The translations under genes and the position numbers were made by a program. This document shows, one piece after another, positions 8,081 to 16,376 of a DNA stretch of 40,923 nt. Source of the DNA: Tissierella sp. (GTDB lineage: Bacteria > Bacillota > Clostridia > Tissierellales > Tissierellaceae); the NCBI GenBank assembly GCA_012735585.1, contig JAAYGX010000094.1:1-40923 (forward strand). The letters are read 5' to 3'. Each line of letters starts with the position of its first letter. Position 1 is the first letter of the stretch. The notes beneath the pieces are model-generated. The model was not told where the DNA came from. It did no database searches and saw nothing but the letters and a program-made list of their open reading frames with translations.

Positions 8081-9520
8081 TTAATCTTTGTTCTTATTAA
8101 CAAGTTGAACACTTATTTTTGCAATCACCTTTACAACAATGTAAGACATAATAGCTAGACCTAACCACCTTAACAATGGAAATACTAGATATGATGATTT
8201 ATAGAAAAACTTTTCTATTTTATCCATAAAGGTTACTTTTTCTTTTGAATATAGGGTAAATGTTAAATCATTTTCAGGTAAAGATTCAAAGGTTTTTGTA
8301 TATGAGCCGTTCTGATTTCTTTCTAATTCTAAACTACTTTCTATAATGTATGGACTTTCCACAGGCGGAATTATCTTGATATTTAAATCCTTAAAAGAGG
8401 CCCAGTTTCCTGCTGGATTTAGTATGTATTCAAATAAATATTGTGGATCCACTGTTTCTTTTCTATCCATTGTGCCTTTTGTTATATAACTTATACTAAC
8501 ATCCTTAGTTTCATGAGGCATAAATTTCACCTCATACAAAAGTACAAAGAATAAATCAAAATAATCAAAGGTGGTTAATTCATCAAGCCATATATAGCCA
8601 AACTCACGACTAAACATATCATCTGTACATCTTAAATATATATTCAATAGTTGATTATATGGCAACAGGTCTTTATAATTGGTATTTTCTAAGTAATCAT
8701 TGAAGTAATTTATTAGATAATCCCGAACGACTATACTCTTGGATTCCTCTTTATATAAATAATTATTAGTCGTCTCTTTGTAGTCAGTATCTGTATAAGC
8801 ATTAATATTTAAGTCTATATCTTCGCCGATTACTAATATCTCAAGGGTCTCCTCCTTATGAATATATGAACCTATCTCTGTAATATTATTATCTTGATTC
8901 ATATGATAAGAATTAAATCCATTAGATAGAATCTTTGTTTTTTCATCATTGTATTTAAAATCAACTCGGAAATGTATACCTTTATCAGATGTATTTTGTA
9001 TATCAAATCTGTATAGTGTCCCTATATCATCCAGCTTGAAATTTTCTGGCATATAGTCTGATTTAGTTATGGAATTTATTATTCTATCAAAATTCATCTT
9101 ATTCTGTCCATTTTCATTTGAACTATTTATTACATCCTTAGCGGAAGCCCCTATAAAGATTTCAAATATGATATCTTCTTTATCCTCCATTATCTTTATA
9201 TCCTCAGATTTAAAGTCCGGAATTTTAGATATCATTGGAAATGCCATTTGCACAGTCATTTCTTCATCAGTAGGATTAGACATCTCATATATTGCAGTAA
9301 CTAAACCAGTTTTGCTATAGTCATCGTGCTTTGCTAGTTCAGGTTTAGTAAAATCAAAGATTAAATCCTCTTTTTCTACTACTATTGGAGAATTTTCTTG
9401 TATTGATAGTACTTCCAAAGAAGGATAGCCTTCCCAATAGGTTGGCCCCGAATTAGCATATACCATTGGTGAAAATAAAAGTATTATAATCAATGAAAAA
9501 CTAAATATGCTTTTTATCAT
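8081..9520 (-). CDS. large exported, C-terminally membrane-anchored protein of unknown function
   Basis: This 479-residue protein begins with a signal peptide (about residues 1-22, likely cleaved after MVYA). A roughly 410-residue extracellular region follows, and one membrane segment lies near the C-terminus (about residues 445-468), before a short basic tail. The ectodomain starts with NSGPTYWEGYPSLEVL, which I recall as the start of an uncharacterised Firmicute family of exported proteins, often near two-component genes. It contains strand-rich sections and a conserved-looking TVQMAFPMIS. I see no enzyme motif. GAGGTG lies 6 bases before the ATG. The next gene on the other strand is the remains of a response regulator, so the pair may once have formed a sensing unit. 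Function unknown. Confidence 0.65.
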   Translation of the reverse strand: MIKSIFSFSLIIILLFSPMVYANSGPTYWEGYPSLEVLSIQENSPIVVEKEDLIFDFTKPELAKHDDYSKTGLVTAIYEMSNPTDEEMTVQMAFPMISKIPDFKSEDIKIMEDKEDIIFEIFIGASAKDVINSSNENGQNKMNFDRIINSITKSDYMPENFKLDDIGTLYRFDIQNTSDKGIHFRVDFKYNDEKTKILSNGFNSYHMNQDNNITEIGSYIHKEETLEILVIGEDIDLNINAYTDTDYKETTNNYLYKEESKSIVVRDYLINYFNDYLENTNYKDLLPYNQLLNIYLRCTDDMFSREFGYIWLDELTTFDYFDLFFVLLYEVKFMPHETKDVSISYITKGTMDRKETVDPQYLFEYILNPAGNWASFKDLNIKIIPPVESPYIIESSLELERNQNGSYTKTFESLPENDLTFTLYSKEKVTFMDKIEKFFYKSSYLVFPLLRWLGLAIMSYIVVKVIAKISVQLVNKNKD

Positions 9521-9686
9521 AATATCACCTCTAATCTTAGAATATCATAATATAATATCTTTGCATATATAGGCCTTTATTTTTTACTTTAAAGTCATAT
9601 ATCAATTGAATATAAATGATAAAAAGTTTCTTTTGAGTTAATTATCTTGATATAATATATTATATGAAATGGAGGTGTAATGATTA

Positions 9687-10302
9687 ATGTTTCAGATATT
9701 GGTAGTAGAAGATGATAAAAATACTGCCCGACTTATGCAAGCAGTACTAAAAAATGCAGGATACGAATTCTTTCATACTGAGAATGGAGTCGATGCATTA
9801 AATCTTATGGATAATCAGCATATTGATCTTATTATTCTTGATATAATGATGCCTCAAATGGACGGTTATGAATTTACAGAACAACTACGTAATTGTGGGG
9901 ATAATACACCTATACTTATGGTTACAGCAAAGCAATTACAGGAAGATAAACTTAAAGGTTTTATTTCTGGTACAGATGATTATATGGTTAACCCTGTAAA
10001 TGAAGAAGAAATGCTTTTACGAATTAAAGCTCTCCTTCGACGTGCACAAGTAATAAACGAACGTAAATTGAATATCAACAAAATAACTCTTGATTATGAC
10101 GCACTTACAGTAACCTGTGAAAGAAAAATCCAAACATTGCCCCAGAAAGAATTTTACCTACTCTATAAACTCTTGTCCTATCCAGACAGAATTTTTACCC
10201 GTATTCAATTGATGGATGAAATATGGGGTATGGGGTATGGACTCTGAAACCATTGATACAACAGTAAGTGTTCATATCAATCGGTTACGTAAACGATTTT
10301 AA
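9687..10302 (+). pseudogene. OmpR-family response regulator, frameshifted and truncated
   Basis: The receiver domain is recognisable, with acidic pair EDD, phospho-acceptor Asp52 (LIILDIMMPQ) and Thr80 (MVTAKQ). The conserved lysine of the 'K-P' motif is Asn102 (DDYMVNPV). The frame ends early at 10247 because GGGGTAT is repeated in tandem at 10225-10238. Removing one copy restores MDSETIDTTVSVHINRLRKRF, the expected recognition helix. Even then the protein stops at 10302, lacking the last 15-20 residues (wing hairpin, usually G-x-G-Y). At that point the sequence changes abruptly into a MATE gene on the other strand. No kinase gene remains. I read this as a dead gene with three independent lesions. 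A possible promoter has a strong TATAAT and a weak TTCTTT. Confidence 0.85.
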
Positions 10303-10868
10303 TGGTCCCATAAAAAACCAATCCAGGATTATATTAGACACTGCACCAACTATCTGGGCAACCATTACAAGTTTAGGTTGTGAATCATTTCTTAGCCAAG
10401 TACAAATAGCATAATTAAGCATAAAAGCGGGACTAAATGCAAAAAAGTATGTTAAATATTCAATTACTAAATCCATTATATCCGGTGTAGCACCTAACAT
10501 CTCAGCAATAGATCGTATAAATATTAAACTGCTGACAGCTATAAATATAGCCACTACAGCTATAATCCTAAAGGATATATTAAAAATGGCTCTTGCTTCA
10601 TCAGTTTTACCATTACCTTTTTTATTAGAAATCAATACACCTGCACCTACAGATATAAGCATACTAATAGCAAGTAATATTTCTACAACAGGTACACCTA
10701 CCGTAACTGCAGCTAGTGGTTCCCTTCCAAGCATTCTTGCTACAAATAATCCATCAACAACAATGTACAATGAATTAAATAATAAACCTGCTATCCCTGG
10801 TAGAATATAGGATAATAATTGCCTAAAATATTTTCTGATTGCTTGTTAACTACTACTTGATTTTTCAT
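10300..10868 (-). pseudogene. MATE-family efflux pump fragment, frameshifted and C-terminally truncated
   Basis: About 190 residues of a roughly 450-residue MATE transporter remain. The corrected start reads RKYFRQLLSYILPGIAGLLF, then LYIVVDGLFVARMLGREPL, and the match ends at ILDWFFMGPL near 10300. The ATG at 10868 has AAGGAGG nine bases upstream, but its frame meets a stop at about 10803. The transporter sequence lies in another frame from about 10836 onward, so a one-base indel separates the start from the body. The 3' two thirds are missing and abut the broken response regulator. It is not a recent copy of the intact MATE gene at 25411, whose sequence is clearly different (MVDMMMVGNSGP in place of VVDGLFVARMLG). 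Confidence 0.82.
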
Positions 10869-10888
10869 ATTTATTCCTCCTTAAAAAT

Positions 10889-10935
10889 AAAAAAAAACAT
10901 CCTTAGGTCTGCCGCAATCCACAGGCCTAATGATG
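10889..10935 (-). terminator. attenuator-like intrinsic terminator before the MATE start
   Basis: On the minus strand CATCATTAGGCCTG pairs with CAGACCTAAGGATG (12 perfect pairs plus one G-U, one mismatch) around a 10-base loop, followed directly by nine T. It lies between a good promoter and the ribosome site of the MATE fragment, so it would stop transcription before the gene unless an alternative fold forms. Confidence 0.75.
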
Positions 10936-11015
10936 CGATTAATTTTATCTCATACAAAAGTATCATCCTCCGGCGAGTACAATACTAGAGACATATTTAA
11001 TTTACAATTCAATAT
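10936..11015 (-). ncRNA. structured leader RNA, candidate riboswitch of the MATE fragment
   Basis: The transcript between the promoter and the attenuator contains GCCGGAGGATGAT followed by the small hairpin ATAC-TTTT-GTAT and a closing CTC/GAG pair. GATGAT can pair with ATCATT in the 5' arm of the terminator, giving a mutually exclusive antiterminator. MATE genes of this type in Clostridia are known targets of guanidine-IV (mepA-motif) riboswitches, which makes that class the first candidate. I could not verify its consensus from memory, so the class is an inference. Confidence 0.45.
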
Positions 11016-11044
11016 AACATATCACAGCTAAATATCCTTGTCAA
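11016..11044 (-). promoter_or_regulatory. promoter of the MATE leader
   Basis: On the minus strand TTGACA (11039-11044), a 17-base spacer and TATGTT (11016-11021) form a near-consensus vegetative promoter. It drives the structured leader and, past it, the broken MATE gene. Confidence 0.7.
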
Positions 11045-11103
11045 GAATAAAATTATAACTTTTCAATTAAATTTATTAGAATAACATTATCTATACAGGT
11101 GAA

Positions 11104-12489
11104 TTACTTCATAATCTTCTTAACCCAATCCAGCTTCTTATCTTCATAGGGTGGATAGCGTAGTGGTATGTCTATTTTATTGTGGGATTTCAATATACTC
11201 TTATAATGGGTAAATGTATCAAAGGTGTATTTACCATGATACCTGCCCATTCCACTGCTGCCTACGCCACCAAATGGCATCTTGGGACTTAATATATGAA
11301 GAAGGCTATTGTTTATGCAGCCACCACCAAATTCTACTTTACCAATTATAAATTGCTCTATTTTCTTATCATTGGTGAATAGATATAGTGCCAGTGGATA
11401 CCTATTCTTTCTAACTATATCCACTACTTCGCCTATTTCTTTATAAGTTAAAATTGGGAGTATTGGTCCAAATATCTCCTCTTTCATTATTAAAGTATCC
11501 GTATCTTTACATTCTAATATTGTTGGTTCAATATATAAATCATCTATGTCACTATCTCCACCCAATATAATATCTTCATCTTTTAAATAATCCATCAATG
11601 TATTAAATCTATTTTTATTTATAATCCTCCCATAATCTTTACTAGCCTTAGGGTTGTCACCATAGAACTCTTTTATATACCTAATTAAGTATGCTATCAG
11701 TTCTTCTTTTATATCCTCATGGACTAAAAGATAGTCAGGAGATATACATGTTTGACCTGCATTATAATACTTCCCTGCTATCATTCTTTTTGCTGCAAGA
11801 CTCAAATTAGCATCTTTATGTACTATAGTAGGGGACTTGCCGCCTAGTTCTAATGTAACTGGGGTTAAATGATTGGATGCTAAAGCTAATATATCTTTTC
11901 CTACATTCATGCTTCCAGTAAAGAATATATGATTAAAACTATAATCCTTTATTAGATTAGGGACAAGTGTTGAACCTGAACCTTGTATCACACTAATATA
12001 TTCCCTTGGAAATATCTCTTCAATGATTTTCTCAATTACTAAAGATGTATTTACTGATTGATTCGATGGTTTTACGATTGAGCAGTTTCCAGCAGCTATC
12101 GCACCTATTAATGGAGCCATAATAAGCTGAAATGGATAATTCCATGGTCCGATAATCAAAACTATACCTAATGGCTCTGGATAGATATAGGACTTTGAAG
12201 GCACTGTAGATATACTCCCCCTTACTCTCTTAGGCTTCATCCAATTTTTTAAATGTTTGATAGTATAATTGATCTCTTCATATATAAATCCCACTTCTGA
12301 AGTATAGGATTCAAACCCAGATTTATGTAAATCCATGTATAGGGCATCAAAAATATCCTCTTCATAATTCTTAATTGTAGCTTTTAACTTTTCTAATTGT
12401 TGGATTCTAAAATCATAGGATTTAGTATTACCAGTATCAAAAAAATCCCTTTTGCTATAGAAATGATCCTTATTTAATTTACTATTCAA
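11104..12489 (-). CDS. NAD(P)-dependent aldehyde dehydrogenase, class-3-like
   Basis: This is a 461-residue aldehyde dehydrogenase that oxidises aldehydes to acids. It shows the fold's landmarks: VLIIGPWNYPFQL near residue 113, the nucleotide-binding FTGSMNVGK, the general base Glu in LELGGKSP, and the catalytic Cys in NAGQTCISPDY. The short length and the hydrophobic basic C-terminus (LDWVKKIMK) fit the class-3/YwdH/fatty-aldehyde branch. The enzyme is probably soluble or peripherally membrane bound. Both possible starts are TTG. The one at 12498 touches the ribosome site GGGGAG directly, so I prefer 12489, nine bases away. It appears to be a single-gene unit and its physiological aldehyde is unknown. 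Confidence 0.85.
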   Translation of the reverse strand: MNSKLNKDHFYSKRDFFDTGNTKSYDFRIQQLEKLKATIKNYEEDIFDALYMDLHKSGFESYTSEVGFIYEEINYTIKHLKNWMKPKRVRGSISTVPSKSYIYPEPLGIVLIIGPWNYPFQLIMAPLIGAIAAGNCSIVKPSNQSVNTSLVIEKIIEEIFPREYISVIQGSGSTLVPNLIKDYSFNHIFFTGSMNVGKDILALASNHLTPVTLELGGKSPTIVHKDANLSLAAKRMIAGKYYNAGQTCISPDYLLVHEDIKEELIAYLIRYIKEFYGDNPKASKDYGRIINKNRFNTLMDYLKDEDIILGGDSDIDDLYIEPTILECKDTDTLIMKEEIFGPILPILTYKEIGEVVDIVRKNRYPLALYLFTNDKKIEQFIIGKVEFGGGCINNSLLHILSPKMPFGGVGSSGMGRYHGKYTFDTFTHYKSILKSHNKIDIPLRYPPYEDKKLDWVKKIMK

Positions 12490-12610
12490 TGATATCAACT
12501 CCCCTTGGAAGATTAAACTTCATATAATTATATCATAATATTTGGAATTTTTATCCCCCTTGTATATTATACATTATCAGGACACATAAATATATTGGTG
12601 CACAATACAA

Positions 12611-12648
12611 AATAAGTCTATAAACTTATGAAAGTTTATAGACTTATT
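12611..12648 (-). terminator. long perfect hairpin after aspA
   Basis: Two 17-base arms, AATAAGTCTATAAACTT and its exact complement, flank a 4-base loop 20 bases past the aspA stop. On the minus strand the sequence after the stem (TTGTATTG) is only moderately T-rich, but the position and stability fit the aspA terminator. Confidence 0.7.
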
Positions 12649-12668
12649 ATATAATCATAGCTTAATAT

Positions 12669-14090
12669 TTACTTATCTAATAAATGTTTTGCTGCTATTC
12701 CTGGCTCTGTTAATGCAAATGGATCAAGTATTTCATCAAGTTCTGCTTCTGTTAGCAGCCCCTCATCAATAGCCAATTTTCTTACTGCTTCACCAGTTTT
12801 AATAGCTTTTTTTGCTATTTTTGCAGCATTTTTGTATCCTACATGAGGTACTATAGCTGTAATAGTTCCAACACTACCATCTACTAATTCTTTGCCTCTT
12901 TCTTCATTTGCAGTAACTCCAACAATTAAGTTCTCTCTAAATGTGTTGACACCATTTGCTAATGTTTCTAATGATTCATAAAGATTATATAATAAAACCG
13001 GCTCGAAAACATTTAGTTGTAATTGACCTGCTTCTGCAGCCATAGTTACTGTGATATCATTTCCTATAACATTGAAAGCCACTTGACTCATAACTTCTGC
13101 AATTACTGGATTAATCTTTCCTGGCATGATAGATGAACCAGCTTGTTTTTCTGGTAAGTTTATTTCTGAAAATCCACATCTTGGACCAGAAGCCATCAAT
13201 CTCAAGTCATTGGCCATTTTTGATAAATTTACAGCTGCTGTCTTAAGTGCTGCTGATACTGCTACAAATACATCTAAGTTATTTGTTCCATCTACTAAAT
13301 CATCAGCTTGGGTTAGTCCTAAATCAATGACTTTATTAAGATTAGGAACTATTACTTTTAAGTATTCAGTATCTACATTGATACCTGTCCCTACTGCTGA
13401 AGCACCCATATTTACAACTCTAATACCATCAAGGGCGTACTCAATTCTTGCAATATCTCTTTTAATAGCAGAACTATAAGCATGGAATTCTTGTCCTAAT
13501 CTAATTGGTACAGCATCTTGCAAATGTGTTCTACCCATTTTTATAACATGGTCAAACTCTTTAGATTTTTCAAGTAATGCATCGTATAATTTTCTTAGTT
13601 CATCAAGTGTTTTTCTACAAAGTTGTAATGCTGCAATTTTCCCAGCTGTTGGAAATGCATCATTTGTTGATTGACCCATGTTGACATGGTCATTTGGATT
13701 TACCTTATCATATGTCCCTAATTCTCCACCAAGGATTTCATTAGCTCTATTTGCTATGACCTCATTTGCATTCATATTAGCTGTGGTACCTGCTCCCCCT
13801 TGGATTGGATCACAAATAAAATGGTCATGAAGTTTGCCATCTATGATCTCGTCGCTTGCCTTAGCAATAGCATCCTTAACTTCTTCTGTCATGATACCAG
13901 CCTCAAAGTTAGAAACTGCACATGCTTTTTTAACTTGTGCAAGAGCTATGATTAGTTCTTTGTGGATTTTCCTACCTGTGATGGTAAAGTTTTCAGAGCC
14001 TCTAATTGCATTGATTCCATAATAAGCATCAGTAGGTATTTCTTTCTCCCCTATAGAGTCGCTTTCAATTCTAAACTTTAAATTATCCAT
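12669..14090 (-). CDS. aspA: aspartate ammonia-lyase (aspartase)
   Basis: This 473-residue member of the aspartase/fumarase superfamily deaminates L-aspartate to fumarate and ammonia. The start (RIESDSIGEKEIPTDAYYGI) and the family signature GSSIMPGKINPV (SS loop with its catalytic Ser) are intact, as is GRTHLQDAVPIRLGQEF. I choose aspartase over fumarase C because of the YYGINAIRGSENF version of the N-terminal motif (fumarases usually have YWGAQTQRS). Fumarase activity cannot be excluded by eye. GGGGGAG lies seven bases before the ATG, and a consensus promoter is just upstream. It would feed aspartate carbon to fumarate, a second amino-acid deamination besides the methylaspartate pathway in this window. 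Confidence 0.9.
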   Translation of the reverse strand: MDNLKFRIESDSIGEKEIPTDAYYGINAIRGSENFTITGRKIHKELIIALAQVKKACAVSNFEAGIMTEEVKDAIAKASDEIIDGKLHDHFICDPIQGGAGTTANMNANEVIANRANEILGGELGTYDKVNPNDHVNMGQSTNDAFPTAGKIAALQLCRKTLDELRKLYDALLEKSKEFDHVIKMGRTHLQDAVPIRLGQEFHAYSSAIKRDIARIEYALDGIRVVNMGASAVGTGINVDTEYLKVIVPNLNKVIDLGLTQADDLVDGTNNLDVFVAVSAALKTAAVNLSKMANDLRLMASGPRCGFSEINLPEKQAGSSIMPGKINPVIAEVMSQVAFNVIGNDITVTMAAEAGQLQLNVFEPVLLYNLYESLETLANGVNTFRENLIVGVTANEERGKELVDGSVGTITAIVPHVGYKNAAKIAKKAIKTGEAVRKLAIDEGLLTEAELDEILDPFALTEPGIAAKHLLDK

Positions 14091-14177
14091 TAAGTCTCCC
14101 CCTTAGTAATTTAATATTATATATGGCTATCCTTACGTGTAATTTATAGAATAGTCTAAAAATAATTCACCAACTAT

Positions 14178-14206
14178 ATAATACCCCTAAGGACAAAATG
14201 TGTCAA
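14178..14206 (-). promoter_or_regulatory. aspA promoter
   Basis: On the minus strand TTGACA (14201-14206), a 17-base spacer and TATTAT (14178-14183) form a near-consensus promoter about 90 bases before aspA, just past the end of the regulator gene. Confidence 0.75.
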
Positions 14207-14231
14207 CCATAAATGGGGAATTGGACATTAT

Positions 14232-15260
14232 CTAAACAATTCTAGTGGATTCTCTTTTATGAATCTTATAAGGAATTAAGACTTTTCTATTTCTAACATC
14301 ATTTTCTATTGCCTCTACTAATAAATCAATAGCCTCTAAACCTAAATCATAAGCATTAACATCCACCGATGTAAAAGGAGTTTGTGAATAGCGGGAAAGT
14401 ACACTATTGTTAAAGCTTGCTACAGCAATATCTTCTGGTATTCTTATATTTAAACTTTCCAATACTTGGATCGCCCCGAAAGCAACCAAATCATCTGTAA
14501 CTATAACTGCATCAGGTCTTGAATCAAGTTCTAATATTTCTCTACCATACTTATATCCCGTTTCTTCATCAAAACTACCAATGAATAATTGCTTTTCATT
14601 GAAGTTTAGATTACTCTCTTCTATGGCCTTTTTATAGCCTTCAATCCTCTTTTTTGTAACCATTAGACTTGGATCAGCAGCTATCATTGCAATATTCTTC
14701 TTACCCATTAAAGTTAAATACATGGTTAATTCATAAGCCGCCATAAAATTATCATTATCCACATGATTGATACCATTATCTACCTTATAAGGTGAACCAA
14801 TTAAAGAAAATGGGAAATCTATACTTGATAAATAATCAATACTTTCATCATCTATTTTACTACTCATTAAAACAATGCCATCAACCTTAGATCCTCGTAT
14901 TAAATTTTTAATACTATTTAATTCATTTTCTAACTCTGTATTTGTAGATAATAATATATCATATCCAGCATTCGCAGCACTCCTTACAATACCCCTTAAA
15001 GCCTCTGGAAAGAAAGGATTTAAAAATATATCCTCTGATCTGGTAGGCATTATAACACCAATATTACCGGTTTTATTTTTTGCCAAGGATCTTGCAATCG
15101 CATTAGGATAGTATCCTAATTCATCCATACATTTAAGAACCCTCTCTTTGGTAGCGTCACTAATCCTGGAACTATTGGATATAACCCTAGATACTGTAGA
15201 AGGTGATACTCCCGCTTTTTTTGCTACATCATTTAATGTCACTTGATTCTTCTTTATCAA
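14232..15260 (-). CDS. LacI-family repressor of the maltodextrin operon (MalR-like)
   Basis: This regulator of about 342 residues has the N-terminal LacI helix-turn-helix and hinge (VTLNDVAKKAGVSPSTVSRV, then LGYYPNAIARSLA) and a periplasmic-binding-like sugar domain (TGNIGVIMPT to the end). It is the last gene of the maltodextrin operon and begins 15 bases after the ATPase gene ends. The GTG start at 15269 overlaps the ribosome site GAGGTG, so I prefer TTG at 15260, giving the usual short N-terminus. The palindrome TGCAAGCGATTGCA downstream of the malQ promoter matches the LacI-family operator pattern. The repressor therefore probably shuts off its own operon until maltose or maltodextrin is present. 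The effector is inferred from context. Confidence 0.88.
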   Translation of the reverse strand: MIKKNQVTLNDVAKKAGVSPSTVSRVISNSSRISDATKERVLKCMDELGYYPNAIARSLAKNKTGNIGVIMPTRSEDIFLNPFFPEALRGIVRSAANAGYDILLSTNTELENELNSIKNLIRGSKVDGIVLMSSKIDDESIDYLSSIDFPFSLIGSPYKVDNGINHVDNDNFMAAYELTMYLTLMGKKNIAMIAADPSLMVTKKRIEGYKKAIEESNLNFNEKQLFIGSFDEETGYKYGREILELDSRPDAVIVTDDLVAFGAIQVLESLNIRIPEDIAVASFNNSVLSRYSQTPFTSVDVNAYDLGLEAIDLLVEAIENDVRNRKVLIPYKIHKRESTRIV

Positions 15261-15275
15261 GTCATTCACCTCAAG

Positions 15276-16361
15276 CTAATTTATTCTTAAACCTGTATCA
15301 TTATCAAAAAAATGCAATGCGCTTATATCAAATCCAAAGGTATGTCTTTCACCATCATTATAATTATAATGACCTGGTGTTGAAATCACAAGTTCTTGAC
15401 CGTTATCTAATCTTGCATAGATGATCTTCTCTTTTCCAAGCATCTCTACAACATCAATTGTACAATCAAACTTATCAAGATGATGATCTCCACTTTCAAA
15501 TCTCTCAGGACGTATTCCTACAGATATACTTTTACCTTCATATGATGACAAACACTCCTTATCTTCTAAGCAGGGTGTTATAGATAAGATGCCATCTGGA
15601 GTTATAAATTTGCCATCCTTAACAGTTCCTTCTATAATATTGATCGTCGGTGATCCAATAAACCTTGCTACAAATATATTTGCTGGTTTATTATAAAACT
15701 CTTCAGGTTTACCAGCTTGTTGGATTACACCATCATTCATAAGGACTATTAAACTTGCCATTGTCATAGCCTCAGTTTGATCATGGGTTACATAGATCGT
15801 TGTGGTTTCCAAACTTTTGTGAAGTCTAACTAGCTCAACCCTCATATGCTCCCTTAGTTTGGCATCTAAGTTTGATAATGGCTCATCCATTAAGAATACT
15901 TTAGGTTTTCTAACCATAGCTCTACCTAATGCTACCCTTTGTCTTTGGCCACCTGATATATCAGAAGGTTTAGAATACAAATAATCTGTTATTTGGAGGG
16001 ATTCTGCAGCTTCCCTTACTCTCTCATCTATGATTTTTTTCCTTTCTTTTCTCATAGAAAGTGAAAAAGCCATATTATCATATACAGTCATATGAGGATA
16101 TAGTGCATAGGACTGAAATACCATTGCTATATCTCTATCCTTTGGTGGCACAGTATTTATCCTACGGCCATCAAATAATATATCTCCTTCAGTAACAGAA
16201 TTTAGTCCTGCTATCATCCTCAGTAAAGTTGTCTTTCCACAACCTGAAGGTCCTAATATTACACAAAAGTCTTGATCTTCTATTTCTAAGTTTATATTTC
16301 TAATGGTAAATTCTTCTCTTCCTTCATATTTCTTACCAATATTCTTTAAAGTAACCTTCAT
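15276..16361 (-). CDS. maltodextrin ABC transporter ATPase (MalK/MsmX/UgpC family)
   Basis: This 361-residue ATPase belongs to the carbohydrate-uptake CUT1 class. Walker A GPSGCGKTTLLR is at about residues 36-47. The signature ISGGQRQRVALGRA, Walker B VFLMDEPLSNLDAKLRE and the H-loop VTHDQTEA follow, then a C-terminal TOBE-type regulatory domain (from about residue 240). It powers the MalEFG importer encoded just upstream. Many Firmicutes share one unlinked MsmX ATPase among several sugar importers, so a dedicated copy inside the operon deserves note. It may still serve other CUT1 systems. Confidence 0.92.
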   Translation of the reverse strand: MKVTLKNIGKKYEGREEFTIRNINLEIEDQDFCVILGPSGCGKTTLLRMIAGLNSVTEGDILFDGRRINTVPPKDRDIAMVFQSYALYPHMTVYDNMAFSLSMRKERKKIIDERVREAAESLQITDYLYSKPSDISGGQRQRVALGRAMVRKPKVFLMDEPLSNLDAKLREHMRVELVRLHKSLETTTIYVTHDQTEAMTMASLIVLMNDGVIQQAGKPEEFYNKPANIFVARFIGSPTINIIEGTVKDGKFITPDGILSITPCLEDKECLSSYEGKSISVGIRPERFESGDHHLDKFDCTIDVVEMLGKEKIIYARLDNGQELVISTPGHYNYNDGERHTFGFDISALHFFDNDTGLRIN

Positions 16362-16376
16362 AATATCTTCCCCCTA

